Positions 51,949 through 63,993 of a DNA stretch of 64,000 bases are shown here, one piece after another (positions within the stretch are counted from its first letter, which is position 1; each line of letters opens with the position of its first letter). The stretch covers positions 8,624,775-8,688,774 of the forward strand of contig CM075104.1 of the NCBI GenBank assembly GCA_037576195.1, read 5' to 3'. The stretch is from Phytoseiulus persimilis. Taxonomy: Eukaryota > Arthropoda > Arachnida > Mesostigmata > Phytoseiidae. Under the pieces are notes generated by a model. That model had not been told where the DNA came from and did not search any database. It saw only the letters and a list, made by a program, of their open reading frames with translations. The position numbers were made by a program, and so were the translations under genes.

Positions 51949-52934
51949 ATTGTTAAAGCGTGAATCACGTTCGGAGACTCCTGAACTGATTGATAACTGA
52001 GAACGCAGTTCCGAGATGCTCTCGCGACGCGGGTCGACAGAGAAGTGTGCTTCAGCAAGCGCTGCCTTCCTTTTGAGAACCGATCGAGGCGGAGAGACCA
52101 GTGTTCTCAGGTGAGGGGCTGTGACCAGTGATCACCCGAATGCCTCATACGGATTCCAAGTACTCACAGCGGATATGCTCTCCGAGACCGCAGCATGCGA
52201 TACCACAAGGTAGCCAAGAGTGCCGAGTTCATGTTTATATCACCGCAAATGGATGCTCTCGGAATGGAATTCGCTACTGAGCGCGCTCGAAGTCTGGGTT
52301 TTCTGGGAATTCCTCAAGGCGACCCAGGTCGAACGAAATGGCCGCCCCCGAACGAGTATCCGTCGCTTTTTTCTGCGAACGAGCTTCTCGATTGTTCCGG
52401 CGGGTTGGAACCAGAGGTGTGCGCCGCGGGTACTTCCGACGGCGGCGGCGAAGGACTGGGAAACACACAGCGGCGACGCTCGCCGCGGCGAACAGTGGCG
52501 GACCGGAAGTGTCGCGGCGCGCCGGGAAATCCGGTCCCTGCATGACTGATTAATCGACTGATTGTCAACCATTCCTCGAAATGGATTGTCAACCATTCCT
52601 CAGAATTGATTTTCAACCATTCCTCGGAGCCGCTCGTCAACCATTCGTCAATCGTGTACATTTGGCCGTGTATGAGAAACCCTTCTCGCGGAGACGGGTG
52701 TTCTAAACTAGGTTCTTAACCCGTCCACTATTTTTCGACAATCACGCGCATATCGTCGAATTCTTCTGGCCGGCACGGACCATTCATGAGACCCCGTCTC
52801 CATGAACACATCGTTCAAACCTTCAGCTTAGAGCCTGACACTTCGAATTCATGGATATGTCTCATATGCCGACGTTCGTGGAGCGATCACTGAGAACTGA
52901 ATCTCTGTGGTTGGTTCCCGACTAGGGGTCGCAA
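51949..52934. other. No gene; contains dispersed repeat copy and a short tandem repeat
   Basis: 52307-52413 is the second copy of the repeat at 23866. Between 52564 and 52650 the motif TCAACCATTCCTC(A/G) recurs four times at about 24-bp spacing, each followed by a different GA-rich word. No coding signal is seen. Confidence 0.5.
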
Positions 52935-54712
52935 AAATCCACGAGTCCGAGACCAATCTTGCCATTACTTCCCAACTCTGGAGGAGTGATTCTGGGACCG
53001 ATCTGGCCATTACTTTCCAACTCTGGAAGGGTGATTCCGAGACCAATCTGAGCATTACTTCCCAACTCTGGAGGGGTGATTCCGAGACCAATCTGAGCAT
53101 TACTTTCCAGCTCTGGAGGGGTGGTTCCGGGACCAATCTGATCATTACTTTCCAACTCTGGAGGGGTGACTCCGAGACCAATCTGAGCATTACTTCCAAA
53201 CTCTGCAGGGTGGATTCCAGGACCAATCTGACCATTACTTTCCAACTCTGCAAGGGTGATTCCGGGACCGATCTGACCAATACTTTCCAACTTTGGAGGG
53301 GTGATGCCGGGACCAATCTGAGCATCACTTTCCAACTCTGGAAGGTTGATTCCGGGACAAATCTGAGCATTACTTTCCAACTCTGGAACGTTGATTCCGG
53401 GACAAATCTGAGCATTACTTTCCAAGTCTGGAGGGGTGATTCCGAGACCAATCTGACCATTACTTTCCAACTCTGGAGGGGTGATTCCGAGACCAATCTG
53501 AGCAATACTTTCCAACTCTGGAGGGGTGATTTCGAGACCGATCTGACCATTACTTCCCAACTCTGGAGGGGTGATCCCGGGACCAATCTGAGCATTACTT
53601 CCCAACTCTGGAGGGGTGATTCCGGGACCAATCTGAGCATTACTTCCCAACTCTGGAGGGGTGATTCCGAGACCAATCTTAGCGTCACTTTCCAACCCTG
53701 GAGGGCTGATTCCAGGATCAATCTGACCATTACTTTCTAAGTCTGGAGGGGTGATTCCGAGACCAATCTGACCATTACTTTCCAACTCTGCAGGGGTGAT
53801 TCCGGGAGCAATCTGACCATTACTTTCCAAGTCTTGAGGGGTGATTTCGAGACCAATCTGACCATTACTTCCCAACTCTGGAGGGGTGATCCCGGGACCA
53901 ATCTGAGCATTACTTCCCAACTCTGGAGGGGTGATTCCAGGACCAATCTGACCATTACTTCCCAACTCTGGAGGGGTGATTCCGAGACCAATCTTAGCGT
54001 CACTTTCCAACCCTGGAGGGCTGATTCCAGGACCAATCTGACCATCACTTTCCAACCCTGGAGGGCTGATTCCAGGACCAATCTGACCATTACTTTCCAA
54101 GTCTGGAGGGGTGATTTCGAGACCAATCTGACCATTACTTCCCAACTCTGGAGGGGTGATCCCGGGACCAATCTGAGCATTACTTCCCAACTCTGGAGGG
54201 GTGATTCCAGGACCAATCTGACCATTACTTTCCAAGTCTGGAGGGGTGATTCCGAGACCAATCTGACCATAACTTTCCAACTCTGGAGGGGTGACTCCGT
54301 GACCAATCTGAGCATTACTTTTCAAGTCTGGAGGGGTGATTCCGGGACCAATCTGAGCATTACTTTCTAAGTCTGGAGGGGTGATTCCGAGACCAATCTG
54401 AGCATTACTTTCCAACTCTGGAGGGGTGATTTCGAGACCAATCTCAGCGTCACTTTCCAACCCTGGAGGGCTGATTCTGAGACCAATCTGACCGTCACTT
54501 TCCAAGTCTGGAGGGGTGATTCCGGGACCAATCTGAGCATCACTTTCCAACTCTGGAAGGTTGATTCCGGGGCAAATCTGAGCATTACTTTCCAAGTCTG
54601 GAGGGGTGATTCCGAGACCACCCCTCCAAGTTTTGAGAAGTATGTTCAGATCGGTTCCGGAATCAGCTCTCCAGAATCGGAAGGGTATGGTCAGATCGGT
54701 CCCGGAATCTCC
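52935..54712 (+). repeat. Satellite array 3, 45-bp monomer (about 38 copies)
   Basis: Same monomer and orientation as array 1, more diverged. Before it, 52921-52944 reads CTAGGGGTCGCAAAAATCC, similar to the hAT end at 45082. The last about 95 bp (54617-54712) hold two diverged monomers in the opposite orientation. Confidence 0.93.
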
Positions 54713-54905
54713 TTCCACAAAGAGTGCGGACAAACTGACAGACTAAGCCGATCATGTACAGTAAGGATACTCAGATTCTCTCGTCTTGACTAAAGCGGGG
54801 ATAGGGGATCATCTCGTGCTATCTTTGGCCATTCGCTTTGTACGTAAACCGTTGCTTTGGTGATGATGTAATCTTTTTTACTTTCTTCTTGGATGTTGTC
54901 CTTGG

Positions 54906-56790
54906 TCACCGGAAGGCAAGCGATATCAGCTTCCATGCTTCCCCTCCCATTTTCGCCCTAACAATCAGTGCCAGGTCGTCAGCGTACGCTAACAGCTCAG
55001 CTCCCCTCGGCAGATCAATTCTAAGAACACCATCGTAAGCAAGATTTAACAGAGTTGGGCCCAGAATGGAACCCTGCGGCACCCCCGCCGTGACTTTGTA
55101 AGCCCCTCCCTCCGTAACTATTCCCCGGTCAATCAGGTATGCTGATATAATCGCCTGCGAATACCTCGAAAAGCCTCTCTCTCTCAAGGCTTGCAGAATC
55201 TACCCCCACTCAGACGAATTGAAGGCGTTTCTCACGTCCAGCAGAACCGAGAGAGCGAGCCCTCTTGTCTTCGAGCTCTTGCCCCTCCTTTGCTCTGGCG
55301 TCTTGGGCACCCATCCCACTGCGTCGACCTTGGATAGCCCCCTCCTTAACCCATACTGCTTCCCCGACAAAGCTCCCAGCTCCTCGATCTCCCCTTGAAT
55401 CCTTCCGACAATCACCTTCTCAAAGAGTTTCCCCATACTATTCAGGAGACAGATTGTCCTGTGTCCCCCACCAGCTTTCGGTATCAGAGCGAGCTTTGCC
55501 CGCTTCCGAAGCCCCGGGAAGACCTCTCTACTCAGTAGTTGATCGAAAACTGCCTCTACCTTTTTTGCCATCTCTTGGCCAGGAGTTTGACCACCACCGC
55601 AGGAACTCCGTCCGGTCCTGGCGCTTTGCCGTCTGCCAGTCCATCAGCGGCCCGAATAACTTCCTCGAGAGTTATCTCGCGAGTTAACTCTTTTTGCCCC
55701 CTCCCGTCATTCCTCCCATTGGTACAGTTCCTCCTTAAGGGGCGCCCCGGGAAGAGACCCTGAATCATTTCCCACAGTTTGTCCTTTGCTATTTCCGGTG
55801 CCTTGTTCTTGAGTTTCCCCATGACCACCTTTTGCGGCTTCCCCCACACATCCCTCTGCACTTCCCGAGTCAGTTCCTTCCAAGCTCTGTTTTTGCTCTT
55901 TTTGATCTCCGCCCTCAGTTCCGCCCTAGCCTCCCTATACGCTGCAGTCTGCGCCGCGAGCGTAGCCTACCCTCGTCCCCCTGTCGGAGCGTCCGACCCA
56001 GCTCGCCGTCATGCTGGCGGTTCTCTGTAGTTGAATGCACCGTCGGCGCGAGGTCGCCACTTCCTCGTTCCACCAGCAGTTCGGATGTATCCCTCTCGTG
56101 TGTTCTCTTTTCGGACCACCCTTCCTACATGCCCCGTGAGAATGCCCTCCAGTCCCTCAGCGCTAAAATCCTCTCCCCTTTTGCCCCTGCATCTCTCGTC
56201 GATGTACTCCCTCACTTTGGGGAAGTCCAGCCTCTCTGCATCCCACTTTCCTCCCCGCTTCACACGCGCTGGCTCAGTCTCGCCCCTTACTCTGAAGGCG
56301 ATATATGCTTGGCCGCTGAGCGACTCCTGGTCCGTCAGGACTCCCCATGCCGAGATGCTCCCCAACGCCCTCGAGTTCACTGCAGCTCAATCCCCCACGA
56401 ACCTCTCTCTCTCGTCGGTCATCCGGTTTTCCCATATGACACTTTTGGCGTTGAAGTCCCCCGTGACAATGATCTTAGCCGCCTTCTTGACCTCAATTCT
56501 GTCACCTGGATCCTGCATGAACTCCGCGAAGGCCTCCCGCCCCACATTCGGCGATATGTAACAGGAGAAGAAGACTCCCACCGCCTCCACGTCGATCCAT
56601 ATGAACCCCTCGCCCCTCCCTTTCAGCTTGTGTGACCCATTGGTCCACCCCGCAACGTCAATCGGTGCGTCACAAAACCAGTCTGCCCTGCCCCTGACGG
56701 AGGCATGTTTCGGCTCCGACGTAAAAGCAATGCTCACCCCTGTCTCCTGGCATACCCTCTCTAGCATGTCATGTGCCCTTCGACACCAAT
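54906..56790 (-). pseudogene. R1-like LINE: endonuclease and reverse transcriptase, broken
   Basis: The endonuclease starts at NWCRRAHDMLERV and has FTSEP, YISPNVG and VTGDFNAKSVIWE. RT pieces in several frames carry KAPGPDGVPAVVVKLL, ICLLNSMGKLFEKVI, SVLLDVRNAFNSSEW, AGVPQGSILGPTL and catalytic AYADDLALIV. The RT ends at 54906, so the 3' end is missing. Frameshifts or stops occur near 56385, 56010, 55860, 55560 and 55200. It is enclosed by arrays 3 and 4 of the satellite. Confidence 0.9.
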
Positions 56791-58185
56791 TGATGATTCC
56801 GAGACCAATCTGACCATACTCTCCGAAGTCTGAAGGGGGTGATTCTGGGACCAATCTGACAATACCTCTCCGAATCTGGAGGGTGATTCCGGCACCACTC
56901 TGAAAATACGTTTCAAAACCTGGAGGGGTGATTCCGGGACCATTCGGACCACACTCTTCCAAGTGAGGAGGGGTGATTCCGGGATCAATCTGACCATACT
57001 CTTCCAAGTCTGGAGGGGTGATTCCGGGGCCCATCTGACCATACTCTTCCAAGTCTTGAGGTGTGTTTTCGGGACCAATCTGACCATTACTCTCCAAGTC
57101 TGGAGGGGTGATTCCGGGACCAATCTGACCATTACTTCCCAAGTCCGGAGGGGTGATTCCGGGACCAATCTGAGCGTTACTTTCCAAATCTGGAGGGCTG
57201 ATTCCGGGACCAATCTGAGCATTACTTTCCAGCTCTGGAGGGGTGGTTCCGGGACCAATCTGATCATTACTTTCCAACTCTGGAGGGGTGACTCTGAGAC
57301 CAATCTGAGCATTACTTCCAAACTCTGCAGGGTTGATTCCAGGACCAATCTGACCGTTACTTTCCAACTCTGCAGGGGTGATTCCGAGAGCAATCTGACC
57401 ATTACTTTCCAACTCTGCAGGGGTGATTCCGGGACCGATCTGACCATTACTTTCCAACTTTGGAGGGGTGATGCCGGGACCAATCTGACCAATACTTCCC
57501 AACTCTGGAGGGGTGATTCCGGGACCAATCTGAGCATTACTTCCCAACTCTGGAGGGGTGATTCCGCGACCAATCTTAGCGTCACTTTCCAACTCTGGAG
57601 GGCTGATTCCAGGACCAATCTGACCATTACTTTTCAACTCTGCAGGGGTGATTCCGGGAGCAATCTGACCATTACTTTCCAACTCTGCAGGGGTGATTCC
57701 GGGACCAATCTGAGCATTACTTTCCAACTTCGGAGGGGTGATGCCGGGACCAATCTGACCATTACTTCCAAACTCCGGAAGGGTGATTCCGAGACCAATC
57801 TGACCATTACTTTCCAACTCTGGAGGGGTGATTCCGAGACCAATCTGAGCATTACTTTCCAACTCTGGAGGGGTGATTCCGAGACCAATCTGAGCGTCAC
57901 TTTCCAACCCTGGAGGGCTAATTCTGAGACCAATCTGACCATCACTTTCCAAGTCTGCAGGGGCGATTCCGGGACCAATCTGAGCATTACTTTCCAACTC
58001 TGGAAGGTTGATTCCGGGACAAATCTGAGCATTACTTTCCAAGTCTGGAGGGGTGATTCCGAGACCAATCTGACCATTACTTTCCAACTCTGGAGGGGTG
58101 ATTCCGGGACCAATCTGACCATTACTTTCCAACTCTGCAGGGGTGATTCCGGGATCAATCTGACCATTACTTTCCAACTTTGGAG
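56791..58185 (+). repeat. Satellite array 4, 45-bp monomer (about 31 copies)
   Basis: Same orientation as arrays 1 and 3. The first 200 bp are strongly diverged monomers with small indels; the rest keep the 45-bp register, with AACTCTGCAGG and AACTCTGGAGG variants. Confidence 0.93.
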
Positions 58186-58820
58186 GGGTTCAGGCTGCGC
58201 TTCGAAATTGAACTGAAGTAAATGTCGGCGTCACAGATCTCCAATTAGTAGTTGCAGCCACACCCACGTAGTTTCAATTCAAATATACGTCAACAGAATT
58301 GTTGTACGGGCCCTGTACGGCATCGAAATCACCGGTCCGCCCGTTATTGCGCGCAAATGCTGAGTGTGTTCAGCGTTTATTATGAAAATGCACAAAAATG
58401 AAGCGCTTCCGGAGCGCGGAATTAGAATGGACCTGGCAGCACTCCTTCCGCGAAATCTTATGCCCAATTCCCGGCATTCCTTGCCATCCTGGCCTTTGAC
58501 CTTGAACCGTGATTCAGCACTAATCACCAATCCACTTCACTCTCAAGGAATCCCACCGCTGCTGTGATCGTCTCTCGTTGGCTCTCAAGCCTGGACTCGT
58601 AGACGAAGGGATTACACGGCGGAGAATGAAATTCTGTAGAAGTCAACTTCGACCAAGCGCTCCAATGCAATAATTCTGAGCTAGGGCGTGGGAGAAGCGC
58701 ACACTCGATCTCCCTATTGAATAAGAGTCTAGAACGAATGGCGAATGTTGAATCCATCAGAGATCCACTCTTAATGTCACTAATCTAGATGCACGTTTGC
58801 CGGAGAGAGCGGCCTCCTCC
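58186..58820. other. No gene recognised
   Basis: Short frames without motifs only. The sequence resembles neither the satellite nor the LINEs. Confidence 0.4.
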
Positions 58821-58828
58821 TATATAAG
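58821..58828 (+). promoter_or_regulatory. TATATAAG box
   Basis: CTCCTATATAAGGA is a strong TATA box. A start 30 nt on (about 58851) would give a 14-nt leader to the ATG at 58865. Confidence 0.45.
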
Positions 58829-58864
58829 GAAGATCTCCAGAGCAGGAAGCGGTACGTGACAAAA

Positions 58865-59008
58865 ATGGAAGAAATCCTTGAACTCATCAGTGTTGCGATT
58901 TTGATTCTCATCTCGCTATCAGTTAAAGTTTTTCTGTGCGTGATAAGTTCACGTCGCGATGCGAAGGATTTCGTCAACATAAGTCACCGCGATCTGAGTA
59001 ACGTCTGA
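58865..59008 (+). CDS. Possible 47-residue single-pass membrane micropeptide
   Basis: The ATG at 58865 (ACAAAAATGG, a good context) opens 47 codons to a TGA at 59006. Residues 4-28 are strongly hydrophobic (SVAILILISLSV, then VFLCVIS), followed by a basic RR and a polar tail. It lies 36 bp after a TATA box. No polyadenylation signal is seen. It could be a small gene, the start of a longer spliced gene, or chance. Confidence 0.3.
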   Translation: MEEILELISVAILILISLSVKVFLCVISSRRDAKDFVNISHRDLSNV

Positions 59009-59796
59009 CAATGGGGCCTATTTCGGTCCTTTAAAGTGGACCGAGAACAGGTTAGATCGGTTCCGGAATCACCCCTCCACACTCAGCGTTCACTTGAATC
59101 GATTTTTCCGGAGAGGAAATGCGTTTCTGTGCGTGTGTCCCCATCCTAACACCGTGTGAGAGGGCTGGATCTCCGACGCGGGCTCAGATCACGAGGCGGG
59201 AAAAGTTCTCAGCCGCAGAGTCAAAGCCAGATTTTCAGTTTCCGCGCCCTCCGCAGCCATATTGGTCCCGGAATCACCCCTCCAGAGTTGGAAAATGACG
59301 CTCAGATTGGTGCCGGAATCACCCCTCCAGGCTTGGGAAGCAAGTCGCGCAAGGCGCCCTGGATGAAGTTTATTTGTGGATGAAAAAGAACTCCCTCTCC
59401 CTCGTCCCCGAGAAGACCGGAGCGGTCATGCTTCTGAGAAAAAAAAACAGGAACGGTTCATCCACGGGTTGAACCGGGGCGCAGAAATGCGAACAACTTA
59501 GCGTCAAGCCGCAATACAGACGAAATTCGTCGAGAAATGAACTGAATAGTACGGTGAATTGGTTTTGAAATAGCTACGATGAACAAGACGACGATTTTTG
59601 GGGGGGGGGTGTGTTCCACCCTCTCGAGAGTGGAAAATGCTCCAGCACATCGAGATCTTTCGGCGATGGTGGTAACATGTATCCTAAATTTATCGAGTGC
59701 TCCCGCCTAAAACTCCCCTCACTTTATTCTCGACAGTCTTATCTTCAGTGCTCCGGAACGTTGACGGGCGTCCATCGAATTGTCATGTAAAGGTTA
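59009..59796. other. No gene; isolated satellite monomers
   Basis: At 59045-59085 and 59260-59340 there are one and about two monomers of the 45-bp satellite in array-2 orientation (GGTCCCGGAATCACCCCTCC). A G9 run lies near 59600. Otherwise featureless. Confidence 0.6.
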
Positions 59797-59917
59797 GAGA
59801 TCGGTTAGAATAAGTCCCGGAAAGTGAATACGGGGTTATGATGACTGAAATAGCTCAGGAGATCGGTTAGAATTAGTCCAGGAAAGTGAATACCGGGTTA
59901 TGATGACTGAAATAGCT
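59797..59917. repeat. Two tandem copies of an about 62-bp sequence
   Basis: AGATCGGTTAGAATAAGTCC...GGGTTATGATGACTGAAATAGCT is repeated twice with few changes. The second copy is the coding end of the Helentron endonuclease (SYFSHHNPVFTF). Confidence 0.85.
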
Positions 59918-61050
59918 TATGTGTGTATCACAGGAGCAACCTCGGATGCCTCTTGAGGATATAATATCGATGCATGTGTGGCCACGCGTTGTCGATATCT
60001 CAGGATCGGTCAATAGTTCAAGATCAAACTGATTTCGCATGAATTCGAGAAAGTTTTTCTTTTTGAGGGGTCTTTCAGGTTCCAATTGAAATCACCGCAT
60101 AGAATGAGTAGATTTTTCTGGTTTTGTACTCCAGGGGACAGAACATGGTCATGTTTCAGTAGGAACTCTTTGATGAGTTCGAACGAAGTTCCCGGATTTA
60201 TATATACTGTCGCAATGACGGTTAGTTGGTTACGCAGAAGTATTTTACAGGCACGAATGTCACCATGATCTTTATCAATGAGATCTGGTGTAATTGTGGG
60301 AGTTGCTGCGTGGGTGCTCCTATCCGTTCGTAAATAGCAACTCCACCAGTTCTGTGTTGTCTCTTGTTTTGGGTCACGAGGTTGAAATTATCTAGCATGA
60401 TGACTTTGGAGTTATCATTCCGAGTTTCACTTAGACAGAATTTTTTTTCCAGAGGAAAAATTTTATTACCAGTGTCTGGTGGTATATGCATGTATGAGGA
60501 TGCTACCTCTGTGGATCATGTACATCTCAACCAATCAAATTCTTCATATCCGGTACATTCATATAAATGATATTGGGAACAAGGGTTTCCACATAAAGAG
60601 CAGAGACAATCCTCCGCTGGCTCGTGTCTGTTCTCCTTTGAGCAGATCACGTGGTGAAAACCATGAGCCGCACCTCTTGTTATCCGATGTCTGTTTCTAT
60701 ATCTGGGCCCTTTCCAGTTTTCGGTGGTCAACGCTGGGCCTTTGAGAATCTCAGGGTCCAATTCTGCTATCTTCTGGTACCATCGTTCAAGGTGTCGCTT
60801 GTCCGTCGGGGTCTGCGGAAGTTCGCATTTCCTCACCAGTTCTTGCGTTAGAAGGGGCGCATCTGCTATGATGTAAACCAGTCTATTCCGTGTTGTGCGT
60901 GAAGGCAAAGGGCAGATTTCAGGAAACTCGCGTTCAATTTCTCGAAGAGTTCCATCCGCTTAGACAGAAAATGGTGGATCTCATGTAGACTTTGACGCTT
61001 GTGACATCCAATGCGTGTACTGGCAAACTTTGGACGTTGAATGACATCAG
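59873..61050 (-). pseudogene. Helentron endonuclease domain, split by a LINE fragment
   Basis: MSFNVQSLPVHA starts the domain at about 61050. The catalytic LSET straddles the LINE insertion at 60959. TGGVAIYERI follows at about 60340, and the last part (TTRGHTCID, then SHHNPVF) reaches 59873. A gap with frame changes lies at 60090-60220 (DFNW-type motif degraded). Confidence 0.8.
60441..60958 (-). mobile_element. 5'-truncated LINE fragment (RT C-terminus, poly(A))
   Basis: An 11-bp target duplication CTTAGACAGAA (60430-60440 and 60959-60969) flanks it. It encodes about 145 residues of a LINE C-terminus ending in a cysteine finger (CSLCGNPCSQYHLYEC), followed by AATAAA and an A8 tail. Confidence 0.9.
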
Positions 61051-61079
61051 GATCGTGGTCGCAGAATCCATTCGTTCTA

Positions 61080-62040
61080 ATAGCAGATTATCTTGACTTT
61101 TGAATTGATGATCACTCAGACGTTGTAGTTCCGTTCGAAGTTGTACCATTTGAGGAGCGGTCGCTTGTTTGGAATGATGGAATTGAAATTTTTCGGGACA
61201 ATCATCGGGCGTTGTCAAGAATAAGCCTTCGACCGTTTTCACTCTCGACACAGCGACGTAAACCAACTGTTGTTGTAAATTTTTATGGTATTCAAATACG
61301 ATCTCGTCAAAGGTGCCACCTTGGGACTTGTGGGTTGTTATGGCACAGGCGAGACAGGTAGGGAAATTTGTTCGACGACATTTGATTATTTTTGAAACCT
61401 CGAAAGAAACGTTTTTTTTTGGAAAATAGGGGTCCAATTCTATTGTAACTCTTGTCTTGTTACCAATGAAGGTATATGTTTCGTTCTCGCGGTTTTCCCG
61501 ATTTGATCATTGTCTGTGAATTCTATCCATAGACAGTAAGGTTCGGTTGTAGAACAATGGCGATTCGTTACCTCGTCGGTTTCTACTGTTGTCTTCTCTC
61601 TAAAATCAACGTATCGCAACAAGCCGATGGCTCCATTAACGATGCCGTCGTCGATGTCTATATTACATGTCACCATGTATGGTTGATTCAGACATAGGGG
61701 TAAAGCATGGGGTAAATTTCCACTTTTTGTCAATTTCATTTGGTGAACTCTTGTTCGTGCACTCACTAGTTGGTCTTTTTTCCGATAACAAATGTAATGG
61801 TCAATGGCAGTCGAGTACCAGTCTTGTGATTCATTTTTGTGAAAGAGACGGATGGAACTCTTCACGTGGTTGTCACACCATTCCCTTTTTCGGAATCTTG
61901 ATTCGATCAAGGAGATTTCTTCTTGAGTGAGGGCGTCTCCATTACGAATTTTCGTGAGTAGTGTTGACAATATCAAGTCTTGTTGTCTCACAACCGTTTG
62001 GTAGTTTGTACGGGAGGTAGTTTGGGATCCATTATTCGAG
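61080..62040 (-). pseudogene. Helentron Pif1-like helicase, C-terminal half
   Basis: Visible motifs are LPLCLNQPYMVTCNID, GAIGLLRYVDF, ACAITTHKSQGGTFDEIV (motif V/VI region) and VYVAVSRVKTVEGLFL. No Walker A or B motif is present between this part and the upstream QTNREQR-type segment near 62050, where the normal sequence should be 150-200 residues longer. Confidence 0.85.
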
Positions 62041-62055
62041 CGATACAGTGTTTGA

Positions 62056-63993
62056 TCAGAGCTCTCTGTTCGTTTGCCGCATCAGATTGCAGTATTCTGA
62101 TGAGGATAATACGTTTGCTCGACATTTGACGATAGCGGTCATGGAGCTGGGAACTTTTATCTGGCGAATGTCATCATTCTGAGGTAAATTCAGAATATTT
62201 TCCTGATGAATGTAGCCTTCATTACAAGGTTCCTGGTATGTTTTATCCTCATCGTCTTTCCATAGATCACGATACTTTCCGAAAGTTTTCTCGAAATCGT
62301 CATAACAGTCGTCCTTCTTGCGGTGACTGTGTATCCTTTCTTCATGTAAGGTGTAGATGTTCAAAAATTTGTCATCATTTCAGGGGGTCGGTGACTTCAT
62401 TTCTGAATGGATGGAACAACAATACCATTGTTCGTTTGAAATTCATTTGGTCCTCTGGGGCGTAATATTTCCATCGGATGATCCGATTGAAACTTCTTTG
62501 ATGATATATTTGATTCCCCTCACTGTCTCTCTTTCCTCTTTTGATTATCATCTTCGCTGCGAAGTCTGCTAGATTGAGATCCGATAGACTCGACGATCGT
62601 GCTTCATATTTCTGTATTATATTCTTGGTCCAAACATCCGTTGAGTCAGTTGAAAGATTTTCTCCGTCCATTTTGGTGCGTGATTTGTGACATTTCACAC
62701 GTTTGTTCGGTACATCGGTCGGAATAAAAACGATTTCCCGGCTACTTGAACTCATTGGTTGACGGAGTAAATATCAAGCTGCTTCTCGTGCACTCATTTC
62801 CACCGCATCCAACATACGGATGCTCATTCGTTTCAGAAGGTCTGTATAATCTTGATCGGGATATTCTTCTTGTAATTCAGACAGGTGTCGTCGTAGATTG
62901 GTCACGCCGCGATTGCTCTTATTGTATTCTACTACATAGGAGGCGCAGCTGAATTCGTCAAGTATGAACTGTAAATCCATATTTGCCTTCAGTATGTTCG
63001 CTATCCATGGATTGAATGTGTTTGTCCATATGTCCTTAATATTTCTCTTGAACAGGACGGTGGGTTTTGATACGCAGGCTCGGATGATGTTCAAATATTC
63101 TTCGTGGGTACCCGTGTTTTCTTGGAGGAAGTCATCGATTGAGGCATACGCACGCTCTTCCAAGATTTTTTTCATTTGTTGACCTTTTTTATGTAAGGCC
63201 TTTCGTCTAGCGTCATGGGTAATATCATTTTTGTACCAAAACTCGGCCAAAACGGGTTATTGAACCGGCAAGTATCGGTGTTTTCCTTGGTTCCATCGGT
63301 TTGTTTATAAAACGTGAATGTGTGTTTATGCACTTGAAGGGGGGCATATTACTGGCTCTCTAGGTCATGAAGAATGTCCACGGAGCATTGATGGCCGATC
63401 AGATCCACAGTTTTCGGCATTCCTTGCTATGAGAGGGTTTCTTTGGGATCATTCATTAACCAAAGGAGGATATGAACATGTGGGCTCCCCCTGTGTTGGA
63501 ACTCCACACGTAGAAAGTGGTCCACCACCGCGTATTTTCCGAATGGGCTCTTATTTTTCGACCGGAGAAGTCCTATGATTGTGTGTATCATTTTCCAGAA
63601 GTAAATGCAACATGTCACAGAGTCATCATTGACGAGATTCGATCCATGAGTCGCAGAGAAGTCTCGCAGTGGGTCTTCACTGTCTTCGCTCTCTTTGGTC
63701 TTTATCTTGTTCAAAATATTAAGAAGATAAGGCCATCGTACCTCGTTTGCGCTCATCGTCAAGAAGAAAGTTGGTTTCCCCAATTGCCGTATCATGGCAA
63801 AACGATATTTCTTTCTCCAGTATTCAACTGAGTTGGGAATCGATTTCAAGAATGCAAAATTATTTCGCACACAGTATTCTAAGAACCTATCGTCTTCGAT
63901 CATTTCACGTGTGATTTTGTTCAGTTCTCCACTACATCGGTAATTGGCATGTAATGCACTTGAAACTCTTAGTCGCATGCTTTTGGCGGCCAC
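62056..63993 (-). pseudogene. Helentron Rep (HUH) region and linker
   Basis: 63993-63427 is the Helitron-like N-terminal/Rep domain: FFLTMSANEVRWPYLL and the HUH metal-binding motif RGSPHVHILLWL. 63250-62774 (FWYKNDITHD, then DLLKRMSIRMLDAVEMSAREAA) and 62755-62056 (MKYYAP-like WKYYAPEDQ, LNLPQNDDIRQIK) are the central region. Five frame changes are needed. The start is beyond the window. Confidence 0.85.

Noticed and set aside
52922..58216. Several 180-600-codon repeat-protein frames
   Set aside because: Satellite arrays 3 and 4; no independent sign of a gene.
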